Shown here in pieces: positions 1 to 10,881 of a stretch of 64,000 bases of DNA. The number at the start of each line of letters is the position of its first letter. Positions within the stretch are counted from its first letter, which is position 1. The stretch is from Cunninghamia lanceolata (taxonomy: Eukaryota > Streptophyta > Pinopsida > Cupressales > Cupressaceae): positions 17,806,501 through 17,870,500 of the forward strand of contig BSBN01000888.1 in NCBI GenBank assembly GCA_027924645.1. The letters are read 5' to 3'. Below the pieces are notes generated by a model. That model saw only the letters and a list, made by a program, of their open reading frames with translations, made no database searches and had not been told where the DNA came from. The translations under genes and the position numbers were made by a program.

Positions 1-600
1 AGAGTACCGATTGGGCAGACCCCTTATGGCGACTAGTAGCTCCCAGGTGGCAACTGCGCGTGGCAAAGGATTTTGAGCAGGCAATATCCAAGCCATGGTG
101 GCAATGGGGGATCTCTGCAGGTGTCGACTAAGGGACATGTGGTGGCTGTTGATGGGATCTCAAGTGCTGGAGGTGGCTCTATGGTGTGCATAGGATAATG
201 GGAGGTGACTCAACGACAGTAGAACATCAACAGGAGCTAAGCAGTAGTGGAGGTGGCATTTTGGTGGTGACCATAGGGAATAAAAGGAGTAGCGGCTAGT
301 CTGATAGCCGCCAGGGGTGTCAACAAAGAATATTGGACACAGATCAGGAGGCAAGCAGGTTAGATGGTGTCTAGGGTTTAAGAAGACACGTGGTAGGAGG
401 AAGCTAGTGGTGGAATACTATTTTGATGGGTTTTCAAACAGAGTAGCGGTCGAATGTGAAGTGGATGTGTCGCTGGGGATAAAAAATGAGCAGTAGAGGA
501 GTCTCAAGTAGAGGTCAACTAGAAGGTTGCAGCCTTGATACAAGTAGAGATTAGGGTTTATGGGGTTGACATATACATAAAAAAAAAAGAAACCAAAATC
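1..600. other. Unidentified non-coding segment
   Basis: This stretch is less AT-rich than what follows and ends near an A-run at about 579-590. No reading frame here shows a recognisable domain. The A-run could be the tail of an old retroposed sequence in the forward orientation, but no target duplication was found, so no element is called. Confidence 0.3.
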
Positions 601-1675
601 TTTGACAAATCAAAATTTCAACTTGCATCACAGAAAATTGAAGTTGTAACAAAAATATGCCTTTAGTCTTGCATAAGACTTGCAATAAAATATACACCCA
701 ACCCCATAATATTCAAATGAACACAAGTAGAAATGATAAGAATAGGTACTATTATAGAACGTAGGGCAAATCCATACGGTATGGACTACCGAGTAAAAAA
801 AACATAAAAAAAAATCAAAAAATTTGTAGTGGCCAAAATATATCAAATTTTATGTCATCTTTCATGGAAAGGGTCTCTTGAACTCAACAGTGAGGTCTAT
901 TTGAGCTCCAAATGTCAACTATGAATTTTTCCTTCCAAAAGTTCACAAAAACTGATTGATTTCAGGTCATGTTCACGAAATGAAGATAGGGAAAAGCTAG
1001 CTAATTTGCACAAAACAAATATAAGCTAACCCTAGCTTCCAATGGAGAGCAATCTAACCTAGATAATAGTCAAATAAACATGAAAACAAAAAAAATCTAA
1101 GCTAGTGTTTGTCTTATCTCCATTGTCCTCCTAAATCTTTCATTATTGTTCTCAAATTTGTAGATTTTTTTCTAAAATTGAGAAGCTCATGAGAATGGCA
1201 AGATGTTGGAGAGTTACAACAGATTCAGAGCTAAGAAAAATGTCTTCTAAGAGGTGAAAATGAAGCTCAATGGGTAGTTTTATAGAAGAGGTGATTTGAA
1301 TGAAGGGCCCCAGATCACATATTGACTTTAGGGCCAAACGAAGGGCTAGGATGAGTTAGGCTTTTCTCACCACTAGAGGACAAAAGTGAATTTAAAATTC
1401 ACAAATATGATGAGGTGGAGGATGTTTAAATTAAATAAAATTGATTACTTTATTTAATTCATTTGAGGAAGGGGACATGTGAAAGGGGATTTTTGATGGT
1501 ATTTATTTATTTATTTGATTAAATCAAGTGAAGGGGACATTAGGGTATGAAAGAATAATTAAATAATCAATTGAAACTAATTATTTAATTATAGAGGAAA
1601 TATGGTCAAGTAGACAAAAGGGATGAAATGAATATTTATGTTGCCTTTGTGACATGAGGACATTTTTCATTGTCT

Positions 1676-1678
<3 letters not shown>
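601..1678. other. AT-rich intergenic DNA
   Basis: No gene, repeat structure or RNA was recognised. Only short, unconvincing open frames occur, and base composition is AT-rich throughout. Confidence 0.5.
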
Positions 1679-1754
<76 letters not shown>

Positions 1755-1762
1755 CTGTGTGT
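1679..1762. repeat. (AT)n followed by (GT)n microsatellite
   Basis: An uninterrupted AT dinucleotide run to about 1734 passes directly into a GT run, broken by one C at 1755. It is a compound simple-sequence repeat. Confidence 0.95.
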
Positions 1763-3867
1763 AATTAAATACCATTTTATAAACTAAGTTATCACAATCG
1801 AATATAGTTATTTGGTTTTTTAGACAATAAGAAAAATAGTCAATATTTTACAGTTATAACCTTTTGATTTCTAGATTATAAAATTACACAAATCTGAATG
1901 CAATGAACATTAAATTCCTATGGTATATATAAAAAATTATCTACAGACTGATATTGAATAGACGCAGTAAGATCAACATTATTATTATTATGCTAAATAT
2001 TGTATGCATCAAGTATTTCAAATATGTTTGAGAATAGCTTACAAACATTTGCAATGAAGATAAACAAAGATATCAAACCTGTTCCCAAATGGGGTTGCAG
2101 TCCCTAAGGGACTGCAACACCATTTGGAAATGCTGCCTCCCTTAAATATGCAATGACCTTTGTGCTAGATCCTAATAATTCTTTCATTTAACAATACAGT
2201 CAATACTTAATGCAATGCAGTCGATTCTGAATGCTTATAAATGATTCAATGAAAAATTTATAGTCGATTTAACATAGAATGCAATTGATTAAATATAATA
2301 TACCCTGGATTGATTATACTATATGTGTGTGTATATATATATATGTATGTTGAAACAATATACTTATTTTAAAACTACAACCCAACTACTTATATTTTTT
2401 TAACAAATTCAAACAGAAGATCATGATTTTTTGCAAATAGGAAAATGATTCCAACAAATGCTTGATTCAAACACATAGATAGCCAAAGATGAAAAGAGAT
2501 TTATTAAGAACTTGGAATTCGTTCCTTATTCCAATTCAATTCTTGACTCCTACAGTAACACCCTCGATCTGAATTATTTTTTATTTGTGCTCAGAATGCT
2601 TTCATAAATTCCTTTTGTTTGGAATGACATTACAGAGATAATGATCCCCTCTTTTTGAGAATGAAAGAGGTTAAATAGAAGTTTCAAGAAAAGAAAATTG
2701 TAACTTCTTCTTTTAATGTTTCCTCTTCCCCAAATGTTTCATTTTCTAGAGATTTTATTTTCTTCAAATAAGTTTTTGTTTCAAAAACATGTTTTATTCC
2801 TTTTCTAGTTTACATATTTATCTTAATGTATCTATAAAACTAATACTTCAATATAATATGATTATTTTCTAAATAAAACAATTTAAATAACGTAATCAAC
2901 TATTCTATTTTTTAAACACTCAAGATATTTCAATAACAATGAATTAAATAATCTAATTAAATCACAATTAACTAACTATGCGATATATAATAAAATAAAA
3001 ATGCAATTTAAATTAAACTATTAAATCATTTAGTATGCAACATATGTAGCTCCATGACACTACATGAAGTGTGTGAATGATATCCCTCCATCTTAACCAT
3101 GCCAGAATGCTAATCTTCTTTACCTCAACCACACTCTTATCTTCGATAACCTGCAACACATAGTAAACTCCAATTTCCATTAATAGATTTGTAACCAAAT
3201 AACCAAAGCATATCTAAAGCATTACTAACATGAATATTGCATTTATTTCATTACATATTTTCATATTAAAATATTCATAACAAATTATTCATCTATCTGC
3301 ATATAATTATTCATGAAATATTTCCATTTAAAGTAAACCGAGATGGTATCAAAATTTGAGACATGACATCCTTTCCCCTTAAAAGAATCATCCTCCCAAT
3401 GATCAACTTAAGTGAATATAAAATTTCATACCTCTTTAATTTTATTTTACCTCAAAGTCAAAATCATCGTACCTGACAACGTGTTGTTGCTCCAAGCACC
3501 TGTTTGTTCATAACTGTAAGAATTCCTTTGTCTAATATTCATCAAATAAACAAACAAAATCATGCAACCTAAATCATTTCCTTCATAGAATCTTATTCAT
3601 ATCCCAAACATTTTTATAAATTAAAACATTTATTTTCATTTTGTCAACATGCGTACTCGCATTAGACAGTAGAACAATTGTCCTTATGATGAAAAACAAG
3701 CATCCCATACTACTTATTATCATCATTGGCAAATCAAAAGTCTCAATAATGGAAATATCACAATTTACAACAAGGCCTTTAACTTGAAACATAAAAGATA
3801 AGATCACAGGTTTTCAACATGTAAAAGGATCATTACATGATTAGAAAGATCAAGGATAAGAAGTACA
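1763..3867. other. AT-rich intergenic DNA
   Basis: No coding sequence recognised. The only distinct structure is the hairpin at 2084-2128, listed separately. A short mixed TA/TG run lies near 2322-2350. Confidence 0.5.
2084..2128. repeat. Near-perfect 22-bp inverted repeat (hairpin)
   Basis: Two arms, 2084-2105 and 2107-2128, are complementary around a single central A at 2106. The core arm is GTTGCAGTCCCT against AGGGACTGCAAC. Only two internal pairs are broken (2093/2119 and 2084/2128), and pairing resumes at 2082-2083. The sequence is more GC-rich than its surroundings. It may be the remnant of a small inverted-repeat element or a structured RNA; function is unknown. Confidence 0.85.
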
Positions 3868-3876
3868 TTATGATTT

Positions 3877-4092
3877 CAATAATGATTTCAATGGTGCAAT
3901 ATCCATATTTTTCAATGGTACAATATTCATCTTTTTCAATAATGTAATATCCATCTTTTTCAATGGTGCAATATCCATCTTTTTCAATAATGCAATATCC
4001 ATCTTTTCAATGGTGCAATATCCATCTTTTTCAATGTTACAATATTCATTTTTTTCAATAATGCAATATCCATCTTTTCCAATGGTCCAATA
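3877..4092. repeat. 24-bp minisatellite, about nine copies
   Basis: About nine imperfect tandem copies of a 23-24-bp unit resembling CAATGGTGCAATATCCATC with a T-run. Variants alternate between an ATGGTGC and an ATAATGC form, suggesting a 48-bp higher-order unit. Because 24 is divisible by three, the reverse strand stays open with an 8-residue repeat, but this is probably a by-product of the period rather than coding. Confidence 0.85.
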
Positions 4093-5217
4093 AAGCATGT
4101 TAGTCAATATAAACAACACACACATGTCACAACTACCAATACAAGCATATACTCAACACACGCTACAACTACCACCCAATTCCAAACAGGTAACATATGG
4201 TACTCATGTTAGAGTATAATCAAAATATCATCACAATCAATGAAGTTATATGGAAAAATAATCTCACCACCAAGGCACACCAAATCAGGAAAATCTTAGT
4301 CCATCATAGACACATATAAGCATGAATCATTCATCATAATGCACATGCAATGGAAATCATAACATAATTATGAGAAATTAGTTCTTCTAACCAACACTAG
4401 GTCGAGATTCCCTATATCAAAACAAATCTCCAAAGATACACCAACTAGATAAAAACCAACCATCATACATACAACTCCTTTGAGACTACACCACTCCATT
4501 GTCCCACTTCCACTGCAATAAGAAGAAGCTTTAGCCCAAAAAGTGCAACAACAAGTTAAGTCCATAAAACTTAGGATCACAACTATGCTAGGATAACCTC
4601 TCAAGCTCTCAACTAAGTTTAAGGAGACTCACAAAGCTACCATATCTACTCTTAAGGAAAATTGCAACAAAAGATTATTCTCTCAATAGTCCTTCCTTAG
4701 GAACTACCCACAACAAAATAATTCAAGGATTAGCTATGCTATCTCAAAAGGTTATAGGCACTACTACCACATGTCTCAATTCTAGATACGGTTTCCCTAC
4801 ATGAGATACTACGTCACACTCCACTCTTGAAAGAGAGGGTTTCCTTAACATTCTAGCACTACACTACCACAACTAGGACCAACCAAATAGATTCTTATAG
4901 GAAATAATCTAACCACACCTTCTAACGGGGCAAACACTTCTATAAAGCAAGGCTTAGCAACTTGTTACTCACTAGGAGGACATCTAAGATGACATCAATT
5001 TACTAACAAGGAGCAAGACTACTCCACCATACTACCATTTTCTCATAACTAAGCTAGACCAAAATGTCATACAACACAACTTGATCATAAATTTATGATC
5101 AACTAAGAAAACAAAAATAGAACCCTACTCTGACCTACGAAGAAGGGACTTTCAGTGCCTCAAAAAAATATGCAAATTAAGATGTATTTAATTCAATTTG
5201 CTATAAAATGAAAAATA

Positions 5218-5218
<1 letters not shown>
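4093..5218. other. Intergenic DNA, nothing recognised
   Basis: No domain-bearing reading frame, terminal repeat or tandem repeat was recognised here. Confidence 0.45.

Positions 5219-5270
<52 letters not shown>
5219..5270. repeat. (TA)n microsatellite
   Basis: About 25 uninterrupted TA dinucleotides. Confidence 0.95.
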
Positions 5271-5273
<3 letters not shown>

Positions 5274-5662
5274 AAAAAAACAATTCACTGGTGAAAACTA
5301 GCTTATCGTGGAAACTAAATTAAAACAGGGAGCTCACTTTTATTTATATTTTTTTATTATTTAACCAAATACATATGTATAACTATTTATATATATAGAC
5401 CATAAGTGTATATATATATATATTTGTGTCCAACATAGATACAAGGGCAATCTATATACCATGTAGGCTTATTTAGAAAAAAAACATAGACTAACTTTAG
5501 ACATTAGAGCATTATACTAACTAAAATTTTCTCTCTTGTGAAGTAAGAGTAAACTATATCTCTTTTTTAAGCTAATAATGAAGATGATCTATTTACACTA
5601 CTCACTTATCTTACACTTTTCTTTATTTTCATAATAGTTAGCATAAAAAAGAGAGTTAAAAA

Positions 5663-5664
<2 letters not shown>

Positions 5665-5743
<79 letters not shown>
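5665..5743. repeat. (AG)n microsatellite
   Basis: About 39 uninterrupted AG dinucleotides. On the reverse strand this gives artificial serine-leucine open frames that are not genes. Confidence 0.95.
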
Positions 5744-5747
<4 letters not shown>

Positions 5748-6754
5748 TATAGTTCCTTCGTTGCCAAGAATTAGAGATTTTATTAATGCCATAACCATAC
5801 AAAAACATACAATGTTTACAATAGGGTAGAAGATTACAACCCAAAAGAGATTAACCTCTCCACAAGAGTACTATTACAAACCCATAGTGAGGGTAGGGCA
5901 TTTCAATGCAACTAGTTTTACAAACTACAAAAAATTCTACTAAAACCAAGATTACTCTCCAAGTTCAACTTCTCCATATCCTCCATAGGAACCCACAAAA
6001 CATAAGAAAAAAGGTATCCATACCCATGGGATGTTGTCCCCCCAACCTAGGCCTAAAATAGGCCACCCCCAAGCTAGGAGGCCTTCCAACAACCAAGTCT
6101 CAAACCACATATATTTCAACACACACACCATGCACATTTACACCCATCCCAAGGCTTAGCAAAAAACTAACCCATCTTAGAAATGGATTTGAAGGGTGAG
6201 AGAGTGGACTCAATCTACTCAAGGAGACACACACTCTTAATACACAAAAATACTCATTACTCACTTGGCCTCTTGCCATACTTATCATTTCACAAAACCA
6301 AGGCACTCATGCCATATCCCAAATGCCTCAAAACATCAAATAAAGGACCTTGGCCATAAATCCGTACCAAAAATGAAGAGGGAAAATTGAGGAGGTTAAC
6401 ATCCTCTCTCACCCAATAGAAAGGTGAGCTCTCTCACAAGGAGAGATCACCCAAACAACCCATAAGACCCACAACACATAAAAAAACTAAAATAACATAA
6501 GCATAAAACATGCATAAACACATTATATAAGAAAAAAGAAATAAGTAAATGGCTTACAGACTTGAGAAATACCTCTCAAGCTTCAAGGATGTAGTGAGTT
6601 TAGTGAAGAGCTTCCACAAGTTCTCCCAAAATCTCCAAGTCCTTCACTCTCCCAACACAAGTCTAAAATTTCCCAAAAGAAATGAAAAGAACCCTGCTCT
6701 CATCAAAATCATAGAGATATGAAGACAAGGCTCTCAAACCCTAATGGATGAGAA
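5744..6754. other. Intergenic DNA, nothing recognised
   Basis: No protein domain, terminal repeat or RNA gene recognised between the AG microsatellite and the palindrome group. Confidence 0.45.
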
Positions 6755-7013
6755 GGTGACACTTGTCACCCTCTCCTCCATCCACATAACCCTCCTCAAA
6801 ACTCCACAAGAATGTGGAGGTGACACTTGTCACCTCTCCATTCCACAAAGCTACACATTCTCCCACAAGTGCTCTCACACATGTTTGAGAGCACGGGGAG
6901 ATGTGAGAGCACAAAGGAAGCTTCTTATGAATGAGGAGGTGACACTTGTCACCTTCTCATTCATCTAAGCTACACTCTTCCCCACAAGTGCTCTCATACA
7001 TGTGTGAGAGCAT
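6755..7013. repeat. Group of two palindrome families, interleaved
   Basis: GGTGACACTTGTCACC occurs three times (6755-6770, 6819-6834, 6938-6953), and in the last two copies pairing extends outward to about 30 bp. A second palindrome of 26 bp, GTGCTCTC...GAGAGCA(C/T), occurs at 6869-6894 and 6988-7013. The last two units therefore repeat as palindrome A then palindrome B with a period of about 119 bp. They end some 60 bp before the LTR element. Function is unknown. Confidence 0.85.
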
Positions 7014-7067
7014 AGGGAAGAGGTTCACACATGTGAGAAGCTTCTAAAGCATGAGAAGCAAGGGTAA

Positions 7068-7072
7068 CCTTA
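7068..7072. repeat. Target-site duplication CCTTA, left copy
   Basis: Five bases directly before the 5' LTR, identical to 12405-12409 directly after the 3' LTR. Confidence 0.9.
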
Positions 7073-8617
7073 TGGTGCAGAGGCACCTACCTGACAGCCG
7101 GTCTTGATAAGGCAGTTAGTTTGTTATAGGTCTTGTTTGTGTTTCCAAGAAGGTCTGTTAATACCAAATGCATGTAATAAGGTCATGCTGATCATGATAA
7201 GATCATGCTGACCAGGCTTTTGCTATTTTTAGTTAGTTGGTTATAACAGCTGTCATGATGTAGGGTCCGGTTGGATCTCCCAGCCGCTTGGAGAGTTCCC
7301 AGCCGCTTGGAGTCGGGTCAGTAGTACTCGTAGGATAATCTTTATAAGCATGAGGATCGGTTGATATTGCATATACAGACAGATATCATCGATCGAGCTA
7401 GGTTGCAGAGAGTGAGACTGAGGGAGAGATTGATCATTGTATTGCATCTTTGAAATCAATAAAGATCCTGTTTCATTTTCTGTTTAATCTCCTTTGTGTA
7501 ATCGATCTGCTGTTTTGGGTGGCTTATGGATTTACTGATCCATTCCACCAGTTGATCCGTCTGATCGGTGGAATGGCGATGTACAGTAGATTAGTAGTTA
7601 GTTTGTTTGTTTGCATGCAGGTGTGCAGGATTGCGGTCGACAGATGTTGAAGACCCTAGCATGGGCATGTGCTAGGTCAAGTTGAAAAGATAGAGTGTGG
7701 AAGATCACCCTGAGGTTGGATCGGGTCATCCCTGGAGGATCGGTGAAGTGAAATTTTGCTAAGGCTGGAAATTGGTCAAGATGGCATCATCAGGATATTT
7801 CTGCAAATATCCTGCAGTCGGGTTAGGCATCATCATCCAGACAAGTGGAGGAGATGAGCATGATGTTTTCGATTGCATGAAGTGCAAGTGCGTCGGGGTG
7901 ATCATCATCAGGAGGAGCCGAGGAGGAGCGTATCGGCATCAGGATCATCTTTCGGGAGAGCCCATCATCCGCATATCGCTAACAGATGCGGGAGTGAAAG
8001 TTCGTGTTTTTGACTAAGTGTTGAAGAGGTCATCAGGATATTGGGTGACGTCATCGTCATCAGGATATTGAGATATCCCCCTATGTGAGTTTATCCTACC
8101 GTTGTTAAGTGCTTAGGTATCGGCGGAAGTCCGTGGCAGAAGGTTGTATTAACATCATCAGGAGGTTCCAAGACAACCAGATAAAGCAGATCATGATGTT
8201 GTTGCTTGTGTCGTCGGCTAGCGGAGCATCGAAGGGAAGGTACTGAAGTGGTCGTCATCAAGATCTTTGGGGCAACCGGATATTGGTTATCCTGCTGACG
8301 AAGGGAGTGTTGCATATCATGATGCCGATGGAGCTTGGCGCCCGATGAACAGTGCAACAGGAGGATGTTTGTGTTAGTGGAACATCATGATGATGATGTT
8401 AGGAGGAAAACGGAGGAGGTGAACAGTAGTCGGCAGGAGGATAAGTGTGATCATCCGAAATATGATGATGCTGTTGGTGGTTTTAGGAAACATGATGATG
8501 ATGCTGACAGAGTAAAGCGGAATATGATGATGATGGCGAAGATGATGTTGATGATGAGGATGGGCTGCAGACATCCATGCTATATGCGAAGGTTATAGTG
8601 TGGATGCCTCTGCATCA
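7073..8617 (+). repeat. 5' LTR of the gag-protease element
   Basis: Begins TGGTGCAGAGGCACC and ends GGATGCCTCTGCATCA, giving an extended imperfect terminal inverted repeat. A TATA-like TTATAAG lies at 7342-7348 and an AATAAA signal at 7458-7463. If these are the true signals, R is short and U5 exceeds 1.1 kb. That U5 part is rich in CATCATC/GATGATG trinucleotides. Confidence 0.92.
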
Positions 8618-8620
8618 TAG

Positions 8621-8633
8621 TGGTATCAGAGCT
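8621..8633 (+). promoter_or_regulatory. Primer-binding site, initiator-Met tRNA
   Basis: TGGTATCAGAGC matches the complement of the 3' end of plant initiator-Met tRNA. It lies three bases (TAG) after the LTR. The same spacer and site occur in the chromovirus at 21390-21405. Confidence 0.9.
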
Positions 8634-8730
8634 CAGCAAAAGGTCTGGGCTGTTGTGTGTTGATTCTGTCACCGAAAGGGCAGAGGTAGAGTTGAATTGT
8701 GTGTTGTGTGTTGATTTAGAGGTTGACAAA

Positions 8731-10881
8731 ATGCCTCCAAAAGGTAGTGGTACTGCAAGGGAATTGCAGGAAATGAAGGAGAAACATGCTAGAGAGATGA
8801 GGAAGATGAAGGAGCTTGCTGAAGCACTTCAAGCCAGGCTGACAGCCCTGGAAAAGAACAAAAAGAGGGAAGTGGAAGACAGTGAGTCTGAAGAAGATGA
8901 AGATACTGTTGAAGAGTATGAAGAGGTAGCTGAAGATCTGGATGCTGAAGACCAGAGATTGGCAAAACTGTTAAAGGCAGTGCAGAGTGAAAAACCTAAG
9001 GTAAAGGTTGATGTTTCCAAGTATACTGGAAGCTTGAATGAAGATGAGTTGTTGGATTGGATTGCTGCACTTGATAATCACTTTGAATGTGAAGATGTTG
9101 CTGAGGATCAGAAGGTAAAGATTGCAAAGACCAAGTTAGGAGGTCATGCTTTGGTATGGTGGGATTATGTACAATCTGAGAGAAGGAAACAAGGGAAGTC
9201 TAAGATCACTTCATGGGATAAGATGGTAGCAAGGATCAAGGGTAAATTCTTGCCAAGGGATTATGAAATCCAGATGTTTAAGAAGCTGCAATTTTTAAAG
9301 CAGAAAGATAGGGATGTGAAAGCATATACTGAAGAATTTTATCTGTTAAGTATGAGATCTGGTCATCATGAGAATGAGGTAGAAAAGGTGGCTAGGTACT
9401 TGGCTGGTTTGAGATTTAACATACAGGATGAGTTAGTGTTAGCTAACCCTAAGAATGTGGAGGATTGTTATCAAATGGCAATCAGGATTGAAGAAAAGCT
9501 GAATAGAGGACATGATAAGTCCATGAGAGGAAGAGGACACAATAGGGGAAGAGGAGCAGCCCCTGCACAAAAGCAAACCAATGAAGGTCAAGAAGACACT
9601 GGTAAAGGACAGGGACAGTCTGATTTCAGAGGTGGATGGAAAGGTAATAGAGGAAGATTTGGAGGTGGTAGAGGTTCTACTACATTTTCAGGAAAGTGTT
9701 ACACCTGTGGAGAGTTTGGTCATCCATCTTTCAAATGTCCAGAAAACAAAGGTTCATCATCCAGAAATGATAGAACTAGTGACAAGAGAGTACAACTTGT
9801 GCAAGAAGAGAAAGTAGAAGAAAGTACACAGAGTTCAAACAGAGATCCTGATAATTATGGATATCCAGAGAGTGGAGAATCATTGATGTTAAGGAGAATT
9901 AGTTTACAGGCATCAAAGGATATGATGCAAAGAAGAGCTCTTTTCAAGACCACATGCAAGAGTAAAGGTAAAGTATGCAAGGTTGTCATTGATACTGGTT
10001 CAACAGACAACATGGTATCCCAGGAGATGGTGGATAAACTGCATTTGGAAAGGATTCCACATCCACACCCTTACAAGGCATCTTGGGTGAGTGATAGTCA
10101 ATCACTTTTTGTCTCTGAACAGGCATATGTGGATTTTCAGATTGGAGCCTATCATGATAGAATTTTGTGTGATATTTTGCCTATGGAATGTTGTCACCTA
10201 CTGTTGGGTAGACCATGGCAATTTGATAGAAGGGTACTGTATGATGGGTATGCTAATACCTACACCATCAAGAAGGATGGGAAGATTATTAAGTTGATGC
10301 CATTGCAGGCAAAAGCTGCAGTACAGAAGGCAGCCCAAATCATTTTAATGGGAAAGAAGGAGTTTGTGCAGATGCCTAGAGGAACAGGCATGAAGGCAGA
10401 TAAGGACACTGCAGGGAAAGGAGTTGTTACAGACAACAAGATGAAGAAAGTTTCAGTTGTGACTGACAGAGGTCAGCGACAGGTGCAGAAACAGGTTTGC
10501 ACACAGCAACCAGTTCAGAAGAATGACAAGGATGTTGTCATAGTTGGGACTATTGCTTGTCCTATAAAGATTGACAGGAAGATAGAGTTGAACATTTCAG
10601 CAGTTCAAGAGGCAGTTCAGAACGAGGTTCTGGTCAGGCAACCTGACAAACACAAGGTATGTGAGAGAAAAGTCTACATTGACAGGCATGAGGATTTACT
10701 TGCCAGAAAGCAAGTTACAGTTCAGAAGTCTTGGAGCAGCCAAGAGATAGCAGCAGACAAAGCTGGAACAGGTCAGAAGACTGACAAGGCAAAGTGTAAA
10801 GGTGGAGGACTTCCACATGCTAAACTCATGGGACATGAGTTCTTTTCTTTTGGGGAGTATGGTGCAGAGGCACCTACCTGA
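8731..10881 (+). CDS. gag: Gag-protease polyprotein, intact
   Basis: An open frame of 716 codons from the ATG at 8731. The frame is open further upstream to a GTG at 8620, but that would run through the primer-binding site, so the ATG is preferred. In order: a probable coiled coil (about residues 9-45), an acidic stretch (48-75), a retrotransposon gag domain (about 95-260), an Arg-Gly-rich linker, a CCHC zinc knuckle (C323, C326, H331, C336), and an aspartic protease with the DTG triad at 421-423 and the GRPW region further on. The last ~190 residues are rich in Lys, Gln and Val, contain several VQK segments, and match no domain I recognise; they stand where reverse transcriptase would begin. 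The stop TGA (10879-10881) lies inside the 3' LTR. No stops or frameshifts break it, unlike every other element gene here. Confidence 0.9.
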   Translation: MPPKGSGTARELQEMKEKHAREMRKMKELAEALQARLTALEKNKKREVEDSESEEDEDTVEEYEEVAEDLDAEDQRLAKLLKAVQSEKPKVKVDVSKYTGSLNEDELLDWIAALDNHFECEDVAEDQKVKIAKTKLGGHALVWWDYVQSERRKQGKSKITSWDKMVARIKGKFLPRDYEIQMFKKLQFLKQKDRDVKAYTEEFYLLSMRSGHHENEVEKVARYLAGLRFNIQDELVLANPKNVEDCYQMAIRIEEKLNRGHDKSMRGRGHNRGRGAAPAQKQTNEGQEDTGKGQGQSDFRGGWKGNRGRFGGGRGSTTFSGKCYTCGEFGHPSFKCPENKGSSSRNDRTSDKRVQLVQEEKVEESTQSSNRDPDNYGYPESGESLMLRRISLQASKDMMQRRALFKTTCKSKGKVCKVVIDTGSTDNMVSQEMVDKLHLERIPHPHPYKASWVSDSQSLFVSEQAYVDFQIGAYHDRILCDILPMECCHLLLGRPWQFDRRVLYDGYANTYTIKKDGKIIKLMPLQAKAAVQKAAQIILMGKKEFVQMPRGTGMKADKDTAGKGVVTDNKMKKVSVVTDRGQRQVQKQVCTQQPVQKNDKDVVIVGTIACPIKIDRKIELNISAVQEAVQNEVLVRQPDKHKVCERKVYIDRHEDLLARKQVTVQKSWSSQEIAADKAGTGQKTDKAKCKGGGLPHAKLMGHEFFSFGEYGAEAPT
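10844..10859 (+). promoter_or_regulatory. Probable polypurine tract before the 3' LTR
   Basis: The bases just upstream of the 3' LTR end in TTTTGGGGAGTA. The G-rich purine block is in the position needed for plus-strand priming. It overlaps the end of the coding frame. Confidence 0.6.

Noticed and set aside
579..600. A-run as the tail of a SINE or processed pseudogene
   Set aside because: No target duplication, promoter boxes or coding similarity could be found upstream.
3868..4125. Reverse-strand frame with an 8-residue repeat as a small repeat protein
   Set aside because: The 24-bp period of a minisatellite keeps any frame open; there is no start context, domain or conservation evidence.
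5598..5844. Serine-leucine-rich reverse-strand frames
   Set aside because: They are translations of the (AG)n microsatellite.
8091..8598. Histidine/methionine-rich frames in the LTR (both strands, also at 12122-12385)
   Set aside because: They come from GATGATG/CATCATC repeats in the LTR and are mirrored on both strands.
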